This document shows, in pieces, positions 7,798-15,934 of a stretch of 37,484 nt of DNA. The translations under genes and the position numbers were made by a program. How positions within the stretch are numbered: the first letter of the stretch is position 1; each line of letters starts with the position of its first letter. The stretch is from Lentisphaeria bacterium (GTDB lineage: Bacteria > Verrucomicrobiota > Lentisphaeria > Oligosphaerales > Oligosphaeraceae), in assembly GCA_024405215.1 (NCBI GenBank), contig JAKSPB010000030.1, positions 1 to 37,484 of the forward strand, written 5' to 3'. Below the pieces are notes generated by a model that saw nothing but the letters and a program-made list of their open reading frames with translations, did not search any database and had not been told where the DNA came from.

Positions 7798-10302
7798 ATG
7801 ATCTACCCTTTCATTGATCTCTGCGGCACCTGGCTGCTTCGCCAGACTGCCGAAAAAAAGTCCATCCCCGCACAGATTCCTGGCGACAACTACTCCGCGC
7901 TGCTGGAGGCCGAACTCATCCCCAATCCCTACTACCGTGAAAACGAGAAGGTCGTCCAGTGGGTCGCCGATGTGCCCTGGACCTACGAGCGTTCCTTCAC
8001 GGTTCCCAAGGAACTCCTGAAGGCCCAAGCAGTCATCTTGAACTGCGATTCCGTGGACACCATCGCCACCATCTTCATCAACAACAAGGAAGTGGCCGTG
8101 GTGGACGACCAGTTCAAACGCTACCGCTTCGATGTCAAGGCGTTCCTGAAGACCGGGAAAAACGACATCCGCGTGGACTTCCTCGCCACCCGCACCGCCG
8201 GCGACGCCCTGAAGGCTTCTCTTACCAACGACCCCGGCACCCAGGGATGGTATTGCAGCGTCAAGACGCTGAACTGCGTCCGCAAGAGCCAGTGCTGCGG
8301 CGGATGGGACTGGGGCATCTCCCTGCCCACCTGCGGCATGATGGGACAGATCTACCTGGAAGGAGTGGACCAGGTCACCCTGGAGCACGTCTATGACGTC
8401 CAGTCCCACAAGAAGAACAGTTGCGATGTCACCTTCTTCGCGGAACTCAAGCCACTGGAGAGCGCCCCCATCGGCAGCAAAGTGGAAGTGGAATTTGCCT
8501 TCAACGGCGAGAAGAAGAAGGCTGTCGGCGTTGTGCCTCGCACGGGCGACATCCTGGTCTCCGCCAAGTTCACCGTCAAGAATCCTGAACTCTGGTGGCC
8601 CAACGGCTTCGGCGAACAGCCTCTCTATCCTCTGCAGGTCACTTGCGACGGCCAGACCATCACCCAGCAGATCGGCCTCAAGGAACTGAAGGTCGTCAAC
8701 GAAAAGGACGAGATCGGTTTCAGCATGGTCTTCCAGGTCAACGGAATCAAGATCTTTGCGAAAGGCGCGGACTGGATCCCCTGCGACGCCATGCCTCAGC
8801 GCCACACTGCCGAGCACTATGAGCTGCTCCTGTCTAGCGCAAAGGCCGCCAACATGAACATGCTGCGCGTCTGGGGCGGCGGCAAATTCGAGGAGAACGC
8901 CTTCTACGAAACCTGCGACCGTCTGGGAATCCTGCTTTGGCACGACAATATGTTCGCCTGCTCCATCTATCCTGACGACAAGCACTTCTTGCAGAATGTC
9001 CACGACGAGATCACCTACCAGGTGAAACGCCTCCGCCACCACGCCTGCATCGGTCTCTGGTGCGGCGACAACGAGCTCATCGGCAATGTGAACGGCGCCT
9101 CCTACAACCCCTCTCTCCGTGACCGCTACCTGACTCTCTACGACCGTCTGAACCAGACCGTCGGCAATGCCGTCACTGCAGCCGACGACACCCACATCTT
9201 CTGGCCCTCCTCCCCCTGCGCCGGCCCCAACAACTTCTCCGATAACTGGAAGCGTGACGCCGATGGCGACATGCACTATTGGGCGGTCTGGCACGGCGGC
9301 GCCACCTTCGAGGAATACTACAAGGTCAAGCCCCGTTTCTGCAGCGAGTTCGGCTTCCAGTCCTTCCCCTCCATGGAGACGGTCAAGACCTTCGCCGAAC
9401 CCGAGGACTACAACCCCTTCTGCCCCGTCTTCGACTGCCACCAGAAGGCCGGCCTTGGCAACTCCAAGATCATCGGAATGTTCGCAAACTACTTCCGGAT
9501 GCCCCTCTCCTTCGAGAGCATCCTCTATCTCTCCCAGATCCAGCAGGGCCTGGCCATCAAGACCGGCGTCGAATACTGGCATAGCCTCCGCCCGCGCTGC
9601 ATGGGAACCATCTTCTGGCAGCTGAACGACAACTGGCCCGTCGCCTCCTGGTCCTCCCTGGAATACTCCGGACGCTGGAAGGCCCTCCACTACATGGCAA
9701 AGAGATACTACTCTCCCATCCAGGCCGTGGCATACCGCACCGCCAAGGAAAACGCCATGGAGATGTTCTTCATCAGCGACCTGGCGGAAAAGGTGGACGC
9801 CGAAGTCACCGCGACACTCGTGAAGATGGCCGACGGCAAGAAGGTGGACCAGAAGAAGTTCATCGTCAAAGCCGCCAAGATGGGCGCCATCTCCCTGGAC
9901 ATCCCGGACTACTACCATGACGAGAAGGCACGGAAGGGCCTGGCTGCCAAGGAATGCTTCCTTGTGCTCGAAGTCGCCGCAACGGACGCCAGCGGAAAAG
10001 CATACGCCTACCGCGACGTGGCCTACCTGGACACCTGGAAGGCCTCCGACATCCCGCAGGCGAAGGTCGCCGTTGACAGCGTGAAGAAACTGGACAAGGG
10101 ACAGTACGAGATCGTCCTCTCCACCGACAAGCCCGCGCACTTCGCCTGGCTGGCCCTGGAGGATCCCGAAGCCATCTTCAGCGACAACGCGCTGCTCCTG
10201 CTTCCCGGCAAGACCACCCTGACGCTGACCACCGCCAAGGCCTACACAGAAGCACAGCTGAAGAAGGCCCTGAAGATCACCCATCTCCGGATGACCTACT
10301 AG
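7798..10302 (+). CDS. GH2 beta-mannosidase
   Basis: Protein of 834 residues with the whole GH2 architecture: sugar-binding jelly roll (about 1-190, including GGWDWG), immunoglobulin-like domain (about 195-300, with [15 protein letters not shown]), and TIM barrel from about 305. The acid/base Glu is E426 in WCGDNE and the nucleophile is E517 in [10 protein letters not shown]. These motifs, and the RVWGGG strand, match exo-beta-mannosidases better than beta-galactosidases or glucuronidases. It would remove beta-linked mannose from non-reducing ends. No signal peptide is seen, so it probably acts on imported oligosaccharides. The start ATG is preceded by an AC-rich, Shine-Dalgarno-free leader. 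It follows the six-hairpin gene by 39 bp on the same strand, so they are probably co-transcribed. Confidence 0.9.
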   Translation: MIYPFIDLCGTWLLRQTAEKKSIPAQIPGDNYSALLEAELIPNPYYRENEKVVQWVADVPWTYERSFTVPKELLKAQAVILNCDSVDTIATIFINNKEVAVVDDQFKRYRFDVKAFLKTGKNDIRVDFLATRTAGDALKASLTNDPGTQGWYCSVKTLNCVRKSQCCGGWDWGISLPTCGMMGQIYLEGVDQVTLEHVYDVQSHKKNSCDVTFFAELKPLESAPIGSKVEVEFAFNGEKKKAVGVVPRTGDILVSAKFTVKNPELWWPNGFGEQPLYPLQVTCDGQTITQQIGLKELKVVNEKDEIGFSMVFQVNGIKIFAKGADWIPCDAMPQRHTAEHYELLLSSAKAANMNMLRVWGGGKFEENAFYETCDRLGILLWHDNMFACSIYPDDKHFLQNVHDEITYQVKRLRHHACIGLWCGDNELIGNVNGASYNPSLRDRYLTLYDRLNQTVGNAVTAADDTHIFWPSSPCAGPNNFSDNWKRDADGDMHYWAVWHGGATFEEYYKVKPRFCSEFGFQSFPSMETVKTFAEPEDYNPFCPVFDCHQKAGLGNSKIIGMFANYFRMPLSFESILYLSQIQQGLAIKTGVEYWHSLRPRCMGTIFWQLNDNWPVASWSSLEYSGRWKALHYMAKRYYSPIQAVAYRTAKENAMEMFFISDLAEKVDAEVTATLVKMADGKKVDQKKFIVKAAKMGAISLDIPDYYHDEKARKGLAAKECFLVLEVAATDASGKAYAYRDVAYLDTWKASDIPQAKVAVDSVKKLDKGQYEIVLSTDKPAHFAWLALEDPEAIFSDNALLLLPGKTTLTLTTAKAYTEAQLKKALKITHLRMTY

Positions 10303-10328
10303 CCTGCCCCAAAGGGGGGGGACTGTCT

Positions 10329-10357
10329 GGAATCCGGGGGGGGGAGCCCCGGATTCC
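10329..10357. repeat. G-rich perfect palindrome after the mannosidase gene
   Basis: An 11-bp inverted repeat, GGAATCCGGGG and CCCCGGATTCC, surrounds a G-rich loop. It begins 27 bp after the mannosidase stop and follows another G-run at 10314-10320. No T-run follows, so it is not a standard intrinsic terminator. It could protect the 3' end of the message or stall polymerase through the G-tracts. Confidence 0.6.
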
Positions 10358-10383
10358 CATTTCCCCAAACGAGCAGTTCTGCT

Positions 10384-10403
10384 CCCGGGGTGCAAGCTCC
10401 AGG
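10384..10403 (+). repeat. dispersed palindromic element, copy F (diverged)
   Basis: Hairpin CCCGGGGT-GCAA-GCTCCAGG with G-T wobbles and one C-A mismatch, preceded by GTTCTGCT. It aligns with the perfect hairpin at 13037-13056 (preceded by ATTCTGCT). The loop keeps the GNRA form, GCAA here and GCGA there. It lies in the 241-bp gap between the mannosidase and creD-like genes. Confidence 0.55.
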
Positions 10404-10475
10404 CTTTCAGCCAACCAAACGGGGGCATATTTATTCAAGGGGGAACTTTTCCCCTGTTACACCATCTAATCCAAT

Positions 10476-10494
10476 GCGGGGGCGACGCTCCCGC
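10476..10494. repeat. GC-rich short hairpin, related to the one at 20797-20818
   Basis: An 8-bp stem (one G-T wobble) around a GAC loop. The string AATGCGGGGGCGACGCTCCC resembles the minus-strand string AATGTGGGGTGCGACGCCCC between dnaB and copA, suggesting a second small family of intergenic palindromes. Confidence 0.45.
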
Positions 10495-10512
10495 CTCCAA
10501 GACTCTCCTATT

Positions 10513-10539
10513 CCCATCCAACCCATCCAACCCATCCAA
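10513..10539 (+). repeat. 9-bp tandem repeat (CCCATCCAA)x3 against a start codon
   Basis: Three exact copies of CCCATCCAA end 4 bp before the creD-like ATG. They replace any Shine-Dalgarno sequence and would lie in the translation initiation region. Copy-number change would alter the leader without altering the reading frame. Confidence 0.85.
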
Positions 10540-10543
10540 CCCC

Positions 10544-11905
10544 ATGCCAGAAAAAGTCACAAATGTTCTAGGTCTTATTCGTAAATCACTATCATTCAAA
10601 CTGCTATTTCTCGGGGGACTTCTCTTGATTCTCTTGATTCCCATTGGCATTTTAGGTCTGCTTCGGGAATCCCGCGCCGACCGCGCCGCCAATGTCGAGA
10701 GAGAAATCGGCAGCAAATGGGGCGGCGTGATGCACGTTGAATCCCCTTTGCTTATCGCCTCTCTGGAAATCGCGAAACAGACGAAGGACGGCAAGACTGA
10801 ACTAGAGAAGATGCCTTTCTTCATCGTGCCGGAAGACCTTCAGGCAGAATGTATGCTCACCCCGGAAATCCGTCATCGAGGAATCTACCAGGCCGTTCTC
10901 TACAAAGGGACGGTACATCTCAAGGGCTCTTTCCGCCTTCCGGAGGAACAATGGGAAAAACGCGGAAAAATCCTGCTGGACGACCTCCGCCTGGCCTGCG
11001 CCTTCTCCAATGCCAAGGCCGTGAAAATCCAGAGCGCCAAATTGCAGGACCAAGAACTTCTGCCGCGGCGCGGCGACTCCTTCTGGAGATACAGCAAGGA
11101 CTTCTATCTGCCTGCGAAAGAGGAATTGTCACTGCATCATGGCGACACGGTGAGCTTTGATATCACCATGGAGCTGAAAGGCACCCGACGTTTCCTTTTC
11201 GAACCCATTGCCAAAAACAACGAAATCGTCATAAAGTCCAGCTGGCCTCATCCATGCTTCATCGGAAGCGCATTGCCCGACCAGCGCGACCTCTCCGAAA
11301 ACGGCTTCGAAGCGAACTGGTCCTTCGAAAACCAGGACGCCGATGCGGCACCCACCTATTCGCTCGTTTCCCACGATACGGATTTCCTCCATTCGCTGAA
11401 TCGGATCAACCTGGAAGGAGGCACCATCCCTGGGAATACCATCGGCGTGGAGCTGATGTTGCCCGTTGACAAGTATCTCCAGGTGGAACGCGTCCAGAAA
11501 TACTCCTTCCTCGTCGTTGCCATCATCCTCATCGCCTTCCTCATCGGCGAACGCCTGACCGGAATCTGGGTCCATCCTCTGCAGTATCTCTTCATCGGCG
11601 CTTCGCTAGTCACCTTCTACCTGCTTCTGCTGGCCCTCTCCGAACATCTGCTCTTCGGTCTGAGCTACCTGCTCTCCGTGCTGGTCACAACCGGGATGGT
11701 CACTGCATACAGCCGAGCCATCTTCGCCAGAAAACGCTTCTCCGCACTGATCCTGGGCGGGATCATGCTTCTGGCATACGGGCTGGTCTATCTCGTCATC
11801 GGACTGGAGGACTTCGCACTGCTCTTCGGAACCTTCGTCGTCCTGCTCCTCCTGGGCATCCTCATGGCATTCACCCGAAAACTCAATGCAGACGCCAAGG
11901 AGTAG
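10544..11905 (+). CDS. creD: CreD-like inner-membrane protein
   Basis: Protein of 453 residues of the CreD (cell envelope integrity inner membrane protein) family. One membrane segment at about 17-40 is followed by ESRADRAANVEREIGSKWG, the family's conserved stretch after the first helix. A large extracytoplasmic beta-rich domain covers about 45-310. Four or five further helices occupy about 320-445, with a short basic cytoplasmic tail. In enterobacteria creD belongs to the CreBC regulon and is linked to beta-lactam and colicin tolerance, but its biochemical role is unknown. No creBC-like kinase or regulator lies in the window. It follows the mannosidase by 241 bp filled with palindromes, so it may have its own promoter. 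There is no Shine-Dalgarno. Confidence 0.82.
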   Translation: MPEKVTNVLGLIRKSLSFKLLFLGGLLLILLIPIGILGLLRESRADRAANVEREIGSKWGGVMHVESPLLIASLEIAKQTKDGKTELEKMPFFIVPEDLQAECMLTPEIRHRGIYQAVLYKGTVHLKGSFRLPEEQWEKRGKILLDDLRLACAFSNAKAVKIQSAKLQDQELLPRRGDSFWRYSKDFYLPAKEELSLHHGDTVSFDITMELKGTRRFLFEPIAKNNEIVIKSSWPHPCFIGSALPDQRDLSENGFEANWSFENQDADAAPTYSLVSHDTDFLHSLNRINLEGGTIPGNTIGVELMLPVDKYLQVERVQKYSFLVVAIILIAFLIGERLTGIWVHPLQYLFIGASLVTFYLLLLALSEHLLFGLSYLLSVLVTTGMVTAYSRAIFARKRFSALILGGIMLLAYGLVYLVIGLEDFALLFGTFVVLLLLGILMAFTRKLNADAKE

Positions 11906-11914
11906 TTCACGCAT

Positions 11915-11977
11915 TTTCCCGGATGATTGCCATTCATCTGGGAAACAAGTCGGCTGGGCAGCCAATTTTTCGTTTTT
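11915..11977 (+). terminator. double hairpin terminator after creD
   Basis: A 12-bp stem with one G-T pair (11915-11926 with 11934-11945, 7-nt loop) is followed by a short GGCT/AGCC hairpin and a T-rich tail, TTTTTCGTTTTTT. It begins 10 bp after the creD-like stop and fits an intrinsic terminator. Confidence 0.6.
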
Positions 11978-12012
11978 TCCTTGAAAAATTCAACAAATCT
12001 CACCCTGCCGGC

Positions 12013-12040
12013 TTGCAATCCTCAAAAACACGGTTAAAGT
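12013..12040 (+). promoter_or_regulatory. candidate sigma-70 type promoter for tRNA-Glu
   Basis: TTGCAA (12013-12018) and TAAAGT (12035-12040), spaced by 16 bp, place the start of transcription about 20 bp before the mature tRNA. It is supported by its position between a terminator and a tRNA gene. The boxes match consensus only moderately. Confidence 0.5.
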
Positions 12041-12068
12041 AACGCCGCTTACTGATTCAACAATCAGT

Positions 12069-12143
12069 GGTCCTATCGTCTAATGGTTAGGACAACAGGT
12101 TCTCATCCTGTAAATATGGGTTCGACTCCCGTTGGGACTGCCA
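12069..12143 (+). tRNA. tRNA-Glu (anticodon CUC)
   Basis: A complete 75-nt cloverleaf can be folded. The acceptor stem is GGTCCTA with TGGGACT. The D stem is GTCT/GGAC around AATGGTTA. The anticodon stem ACAGG/CCTGT carries loop TTCTCAT (anticodon CTC at 12102-12104). The T stem ATGGG/CCCGT has loop TTCGACT, and CCA is encoded. The first acceptor pair reads as G-U rather than the usual G-C, and there is a second U-G pair in the stem. Confidence 0.93.
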
Positions 12144-12150
12144 ATCTTTC

Positions 12151-12186
12151 ACGCCGCCAGGTTTTCGCCTTGCGGCGTTTTTTGTT
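12151..12186 (+). terminator. intrinsic terminator after tRNA-Glu
   Basis: ACGCCGC pairs with GCGGCGT, with an inner AGG/CCT extension, followed directly by a run of T. It ends 24 bp before the next start codon, so the tRNA is a single-gene transcript and the next gene must be transcribed by read-through or from a promoter overlapping this site. Confidence 0.85.
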
Positions 12187-12210
12187 TTCTCTCCCCCACT
12201 TGAATCTACA

Positions 12211-13014
12211 ATGAAATACCAGCAATTTCTTGCCGACCTGGCATACAAGGCCGGACAGCTCGCCCTGCGAATGCAGCAGGACATCACCGACGACGACGTC
12301 TCCACCAAGGAAACCGCCCGCGATATCGTCACCATCGCCGACAAAGCAACGGAGAAGCTTATCCGCCAGGCTCTGGCCGAACGCTATCCCGACTATCGCT
12401 TCTACGGCGAAGAAACCGGCAAATCCGATGACAACGGCAGCCCTTATTGCTGGATCGTGGATCCCATCGACGGCACGGCCTCCTATCGCGAAGGACAGCT
12501 CTTCTGGTGCACGTCCATCGGACTCTGGAAAGACGGAACGCCCTTGGCCGGAGCCGTCTATGCCCCGGCACTGGATGAGTTGTACTATGCGGAGCTGGGC
12601 GAAGGCGCCACTGTCAACGGCAAACCCATCCATGTCAAGAGCCATGGAAAACTGGAAACCTCCGTGGTGTCCACGGGTTTCGCCTGTCTGCGCGCCGGCT
12701 GGACCATCGGCAACAACGTCCCCTATTTCGAGCAGATCGGCCTGCATTGCCGTGGCGTTCGCCGTTTCGGTTCCGCCGCCATGGATCTCTGCTATGTTGC
12801 CTGCGGAAAATCCGATGCCTTCTGGGAACTGAACCTCCAGCCCTACGACTTGGCGGCTGGCGCGGCCATCCTGCTGGAAGCCGGCGGCATTGTCACCGAT
12901 CTGCGCAACGGAAACGATTTCCCGAAACAAGGCATCCTGGCCTCAAACGGCCCTGCCCTCCACCAGGAACTGCTGGAGTTCTTCCCGAACTACAGCCGAC
13001 CTGCCGGACGATAG
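12211..13014 (+). CDS. inositol-monophosphatase family phosphatase
   Basis: Protein of 267 residues, the usual length for the Mg-dependent, lithium-sensitive inositol monophosphatase/SuhB/CysQ family. Metal-binding motifs are GEE (66-68), WIVDPIDGTASY (81-92; the family norm ends in TNF) and the C-terminal Asp in YDLAAG (D213) before LLEAGG. It removes phosphate from inositol-1-phosphate, or from related sugar or nucleotide phosphates such as PAP or histidinol phosphate. The family signature alone does not separate these, and the ASY variant makes assignment to SuhB uncertain. The start MKYQQFLADLAYKAG fits the first family helix. No Shine-Dalgarno is present. It stands alone between the tRNA terminator and a palindromic element. 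Confidence 0.88.
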   Translation: MKYQQFLADLAYKAGQLALRMQQDITDDDVSTKETARDIVTIADKATEKLIRQALAERYPDYRFYGEETGKSDDNGSPYCWIVDPIDGTASYREGQLFWCTSIGLWKDGTPLAGAVYAPALDELYYAELGEGATVNGKPIHVKSHGKLETSVVSTGFACLRAGWTIGNNVPYFEQIGLHCRGVRRFGSAAMDLCYVACGKSDAFWELNLQPYDLAAGAAILLEAGGIVTDLRNGNDFPKQGILASNGPALHQELLEFFPNYSRPAGR

Positions 13015-13300
13015 CCGCCCTCCTGACTATTCTGCTCCCGGAGTGCGAACTCCGGGAATTTCCTCCTGCGTTGCATAGAAAAATCCGCAGGGTGGTTTAC
13101 ATTGTGTTCATTACATAACTATCTCCGCTCTTTGAAACCGTTTTTCTGCCATGTACTGCATTAAGCACATCCAGTCAGCCCTGAAGCCAGCCAAGTTATC
13201 GGCTTTCCAGGAGCATATTTCTCGTGGCAGAACATCGGAACGGAACAGACTATCTTCTCTTTTTTCCATGATTTCTTTTATTTCCATGAAATCTTTTCCC
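13015..13300. other. intergenic region with repeat and in-frame ATGs
   Basis: This 286-bp gap contains palindromic copy E at 13037-13056 and is otherwise without a recognisable gene. The frame of the next gene is open back to 13151, with ATGs at 13268, 13286 and 13301, but the residues before 13286 lack any conserved look and would bury the signal peptide. No convincing promoter pair was found. Confidence 0.5.
13037..13056 (+). repeat. dispersed palindromic element, copy E
   Basis: A perfect 8-bp hairpin, CCCGGAGT-GCGA-ACTCCGGG, with a GNRA-type loop, preceded by GACTATTCTGCT. It begins 22 bp after the phosphatase stop. Lead and stem geometry resemble copies A-C, and copy F is its closest relative. 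Confidence 0.65.
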
Positions 13301-13918
13301 ATGAAAAACTTCCTTGTCATTGCCCTGTTTAGCGCCATGATTCTCTCTGCCACCGAAAACATCGCTCTTCCCAAGCCCGCCATTCCCCAGGAAGCCTCTC
13401 TGGCTGCCGCGCTTGCCAACCGCCAGAGCCACCGCGAGTTCGGCGGCGGCGAGCCGACTCCCCAGCAGCTCTCCAATCTTCTGTGGGCCGCTTACGGCCA
13501 GAACCGCGCCGATGGAAAGCTGACCGTCCCCGCAGCCCTGAACCGCCATGCTTTCGAACTCTATGTTCTGACCGCCAAGGGCGTCACGCGCTACGACCAG
13601 AAGGCAAATGCGCTGATTCCCGTATGCGAGAACGACCTCCGCGTCATGGCGGAAGGCCGCAAGACTCTTGGTCCCGCAGCGGCAGCCGTCGTCCTTCTCG
13701 TCGCCAAGACAGACATCTTCGGTGCCAACGGCGACTTCTATCTGGGAGTCGAAGCCGGCGCCATCTGCCAAGACATCTACCTCTATGCGGCTACCGCGAA
13801 GCTGAACGCGCTTTGCTGCGGCTCCCTGGATGCCGCCGGACTCACCAAGGCACTTTCTTTGCCTGCAAACCAGAAGCCGGTCCTGACCATGGTTGTCGGT
13901 CCTGCGCCGGAAAAGTAA
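13301..13918 (+). CDS. exported SagB/ThcOx-type nitroreductase
   Basis: Protein of 205 residues from the ATG at 13301. Residues 1-18 form a signal peptide (MKNFLVIALFSAMILSAT), which favours this start; ATGs five and eleven codons upstream would still leave a usable signal. The mature part has the SagB/ThcOx nitroreductase pattern: RQSHREFGGGEPTPQQLSNLLWAAYG near the N-terminus (FMN phosphate-binding Arg residues), AAAAVVLLVAK in the centre, and LGVEAGAICQDIYLYAA with Gly-rich LNALCCGSLD toward the end. These proteins are FMN-dependent oxidoreductases acting on azolines, quinones or nitro compounds; the substrate here is unknown. Export of a flavoprotein is uncommon. It leads a cluster containing ribBA and ribH, whose products supply the FMN precursor; the ThuA-domain gene follows after 28 bp. 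Confidence 0.85.
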   Translation: MKNFLVIALFSAMILSATENIALPKPAIPQEASLAAALANRQSHREFGGGEPTPQQLSNLLWAAYGQNRADGKLTVPAALNRHAFELYVLTAKGVTRYDQKANALIPVCENDLRVMAEGRKTLGPAAAAVVLLVAKTDIFGANGDFYLGVEAGAICQDIYLYAATAKLNALCCGSLDAAGLTKALSLPANQKPVLTMVVGPAPEK

Positions 13919-13946
13919 CTTCCACCACTTGATTCAAGATACGACC

Positions 13947-14699
13947 ATGATCAAAGTCACCATTTGGAATGAATTTCGCCATGAAGTCGCCCAGGATCGC
14001 TGGGGAGAGCGTTGCCGCGAACACTATCCCAACGGCATCCACATTGCGCTGAAGCAGAACCTGGCCTCCGAAGACCTGCTGATTCGTACCGCCACCCTGG
14101 CCGATCCCGAACAGGGACTTCCCGATGAGCTGCTGAACGACACCGACGTCCTGATGTGGTGGGGCCATGTCGCCCACAAAGAAGTCTCCGACGCCCTGGT
14201 GGACAAGATCCAGAACCGCGTTCTGGGCGGAATGGGCCTGATTGTCCTGCATTCCGGCCACAAGTCCAAGATCTTCCAGCGCATGACCGGGTGCAGCTGT
14301 GCGTTGCACTGGCGCGAGGCCGGCGAATCCGAACGCGTTTGGACCATTGATCCCGCCCATCCCATCTGCAAGGGCGTCCCCCCTTATTTCGTCGTGGAGC
14401 GCACAGAGATGTATGGCGAACCTTTCGGCATTCCCGAAGACGCCAAGCCCATCTTCATCTCCTGGTACCAGGGCGGCGATGTCTTCCGCAGCGGCGTGAC
14501 TCTGCAACGCGGCCTGGGCAAGATCTTCTACTTCTCTCCCGGACACGAGACCTTCCCCATCTATCACGATCCCAATGTCCTGAAGGTCCTGTCCAATGCC
14601 ATTCGCTGGGCGGCGCCCGTCATGCCCATCATGGCGGATCCTCTGTCCTGCCCCAATGCAGTGGAATCCCCGGAACCCCTTCCACCATACGTCTTCTAG
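13947..14699 (+). CDS. ThuA-domain protein
   Basis: Protein of 250 residues with the ThuA (trehalose utilization) fold, a relative of type-1 glutamine amidotransferases. Family traits are the opening MIKVTIWNEFRHE, then YPNGIH, DVLMWWGHVAHKEV, a GGMGLIVLHSGH strand, GIPEDAKPIFISWYQGGDVFRSG and the final GLGKIFYFSPGHE..PIYHDP. ThuA-like proteins bind or modify sugars such as trehalose or 1,5-anhydro sugars, but a defined reaction is not established for most of them. No signal peptide is seen, so it is probably cytoplasmic. The ATG at 13947 starts exactly at the conserved strand; upstream in-frame sequence overlaps the preceding gene. Gaps of 28 bp (upstream) and 15 bp (to ribBA) suggest one transcript. 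Confidence 0.88.
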   Translation: MIKVTIWNEFRHEVAQDRWGERCREHYPNGIHIALKQNLASEDLLIRTATLADPEQGLPDELLNDTDVLMWWGHVAHKEVSDALVDKIQNRVLGGMGLIVLHSGHKSKIFQRMTGCSCALHWREAGESERVWTIDPAHPICKGVPPYFVVERTEMYGEPFGIPEDAKPIFISWYQGGDVFRSGVTLQRGLGKIFYFSPGHETFPIYHDPNVLKVLSNAIRWAAPVMPIMADPLSCPNAVESPEPLPPYVF

Positions 14700-14714
14700 T
14701 TTCCCCGCCAAGCC

Positions 14715-15902
14715 ATGTTCACCCCCATCGAAGAACTTCTGCAGGAACTGCGACAAGGCCGCATGATTATTCTCACGGACGATGAAAGCCGTGAAAATGA
14801 AGGCGATCTCATTGCAGCCGGCGAGCTCATCACCCCGGAAACTGTCAATTTCATGGTGACCGAGGCGCGCGGTCTTCTCTGCGCTCCCATTATGCGAGAA
14901 CGCGCCCTGGAGCTGGGCATCGGCGAAATGACCCGCAATACTGACCCGCTGGGGACTTGCTTCACCATCTCCGTGGACGCCAATGAAGGAACCACGACGG
15001 GGATCAGCGCTTTCGACCGCGCAAAGACCATCCGCGCCCTGGCGGATCCCACGAAGCTTGCGGACGACTTCCACTCGCCTGGGCACTTGTTCCCTCTCAT
15101 GGGGCGGCCGGGCGGCGTATTGGTTCGCGCCGGCCATACCGAAGCCTCTCTGGATTTGATGCACCTGGCGGGACTGACTCCCGTGAGCGCAATCTGTGAA
15201 ATCCTCAATCCAGACGGCACCATGGCTCGGACACCGCAATTGGAGGAATTTGCCCGAAAGCACGGCCTCAAAATGGGGTGCGTAGCCGACCTCATCGCCT
15301 TCCGACGCCAGAACGAGCGGATGGTGGAACTGGTGGAGACTGTCAAGCTTCCCACGGCATACGGAGAATTCGACCTGCATTGCTTTGTTGCCAAGACCAC
15401 AGGCCAGGAGCACTTGGCGCTGGTCCATGGCGATGTCGCCGGAAAGAAGGAAGTCCTCTGCCGCGTCCATAGCGAATGCCTGACCGGCGATGTCTTCCAT
15501 TCCTGCCGGTGCGATTGCGGAGGACAGTTGGATGCGGCCCTTCGCGCCATCGCGGCCGCGCCCTGCGGCGTGCTGGTCTATTTGCGTCAGGAAGGTCGAG
15601 GGATAGGCTTGGCGAACAAGCTCCATGCCTATCATCTCCAAGAACGCGGCCTGGACACCGTGGATGCCAATGTTCGCCTGGGCTTTGCCCCCGACTTGCG
15701 GGAATACGGCCTGGGCGCCGAGATTCTTCGCAACCTGGATGTCCACAGCATCCGCCTTCTAACAAACAATCCTCGAAAGATCGCCGAGCTTTCCGGCTGC
15801 GGCCTGGAAATCACCGAGCGCGTCCCCCTCGTCATGGAATCCAATTGCCATGACGAGAAATACCTCGCTACCAAACGGGATCGCATGGAACATCTTTTGT
15901 GA
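14715..15902 (+). CDS. ribBA: bifunctional DHBP synthase / GTP cyclohydrolase II
   Basis: Protein of 395 residues that makes both riboflavin precursors: 3,4-dihydroxy-2-butanone 4-phosphate from ribulose 5-phosphate, and the pyrimidine from GTP. The RibB domain (about 1-200) has DDESRENEGDL (22-32), GHLFPLMGRPGGVLVR and HTEASLDL (from H141). The RibA domain (about 205-395) has the zinc cysteines C255, C266 and C268 in ECLTGDVFHSCRCDCGG, and RQEGRGIGL (291-299), followed by LTNNPRKI. All expected catalytic motifs are present, so both halves should be active. It is followed by ribH at 32 bp. No FMN riboswitch is seen before the cluster. Start ATG without Shine-Dalgarno. Confidence 0.97.
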   Translation: MFTPIEELLQELRQGRMIILTDDESRENEGDLIAAGELITPETVNFMVTEARGLLCAPIMRERALELGIGEMTRNTDPLGTCFTISVDANEGTTTGISAFDRAKTIRALADPTKLADDFHSPGHLFPLMGRPGGVLVRAGHTEASLDLMHLAGLTPVSAICEILNPDGTMARTPQLEEFARKHGLKMGCVADLIAFRRQNERMVELVETVKLPTAYGEFDLHCFVAKTTGQEHLALVHGDVAGKKEVLCRVHSECLTGDVFHSCRCDCGGQLDAALRAIAAAPCGVLVYLRQEGRGIGLANKLHAYHLQERGLDTVDANVRLGFAPDLREYGLGAEILRNLDVHSIRLLTNNPRKIAELSGCGLEITERVPLVMESNCHDEKYLATKRDRMEHLL

Positions 15903-15934
15903 TTCAATAACAAGTTCATCAACAACACGTTATC

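Noticed and set aside
5590-10428. A 1612-codon open frame on the minus strand across three glycan genes
   Set aside because: It is the antisense shadow of genes with strong GC-rich codon preference. Its translation is Gly/Val/Asp-rich without domain motifs, while the plus strand encodes clear GH20/GH2 families.
13015-14714. FMN riboswitch ahead of the riboflavin genes
   Set aside because: I looked for the conserved RFN-element strings before the cluster and before ribBA and found none; the gap before ribBA is only 15 bp.
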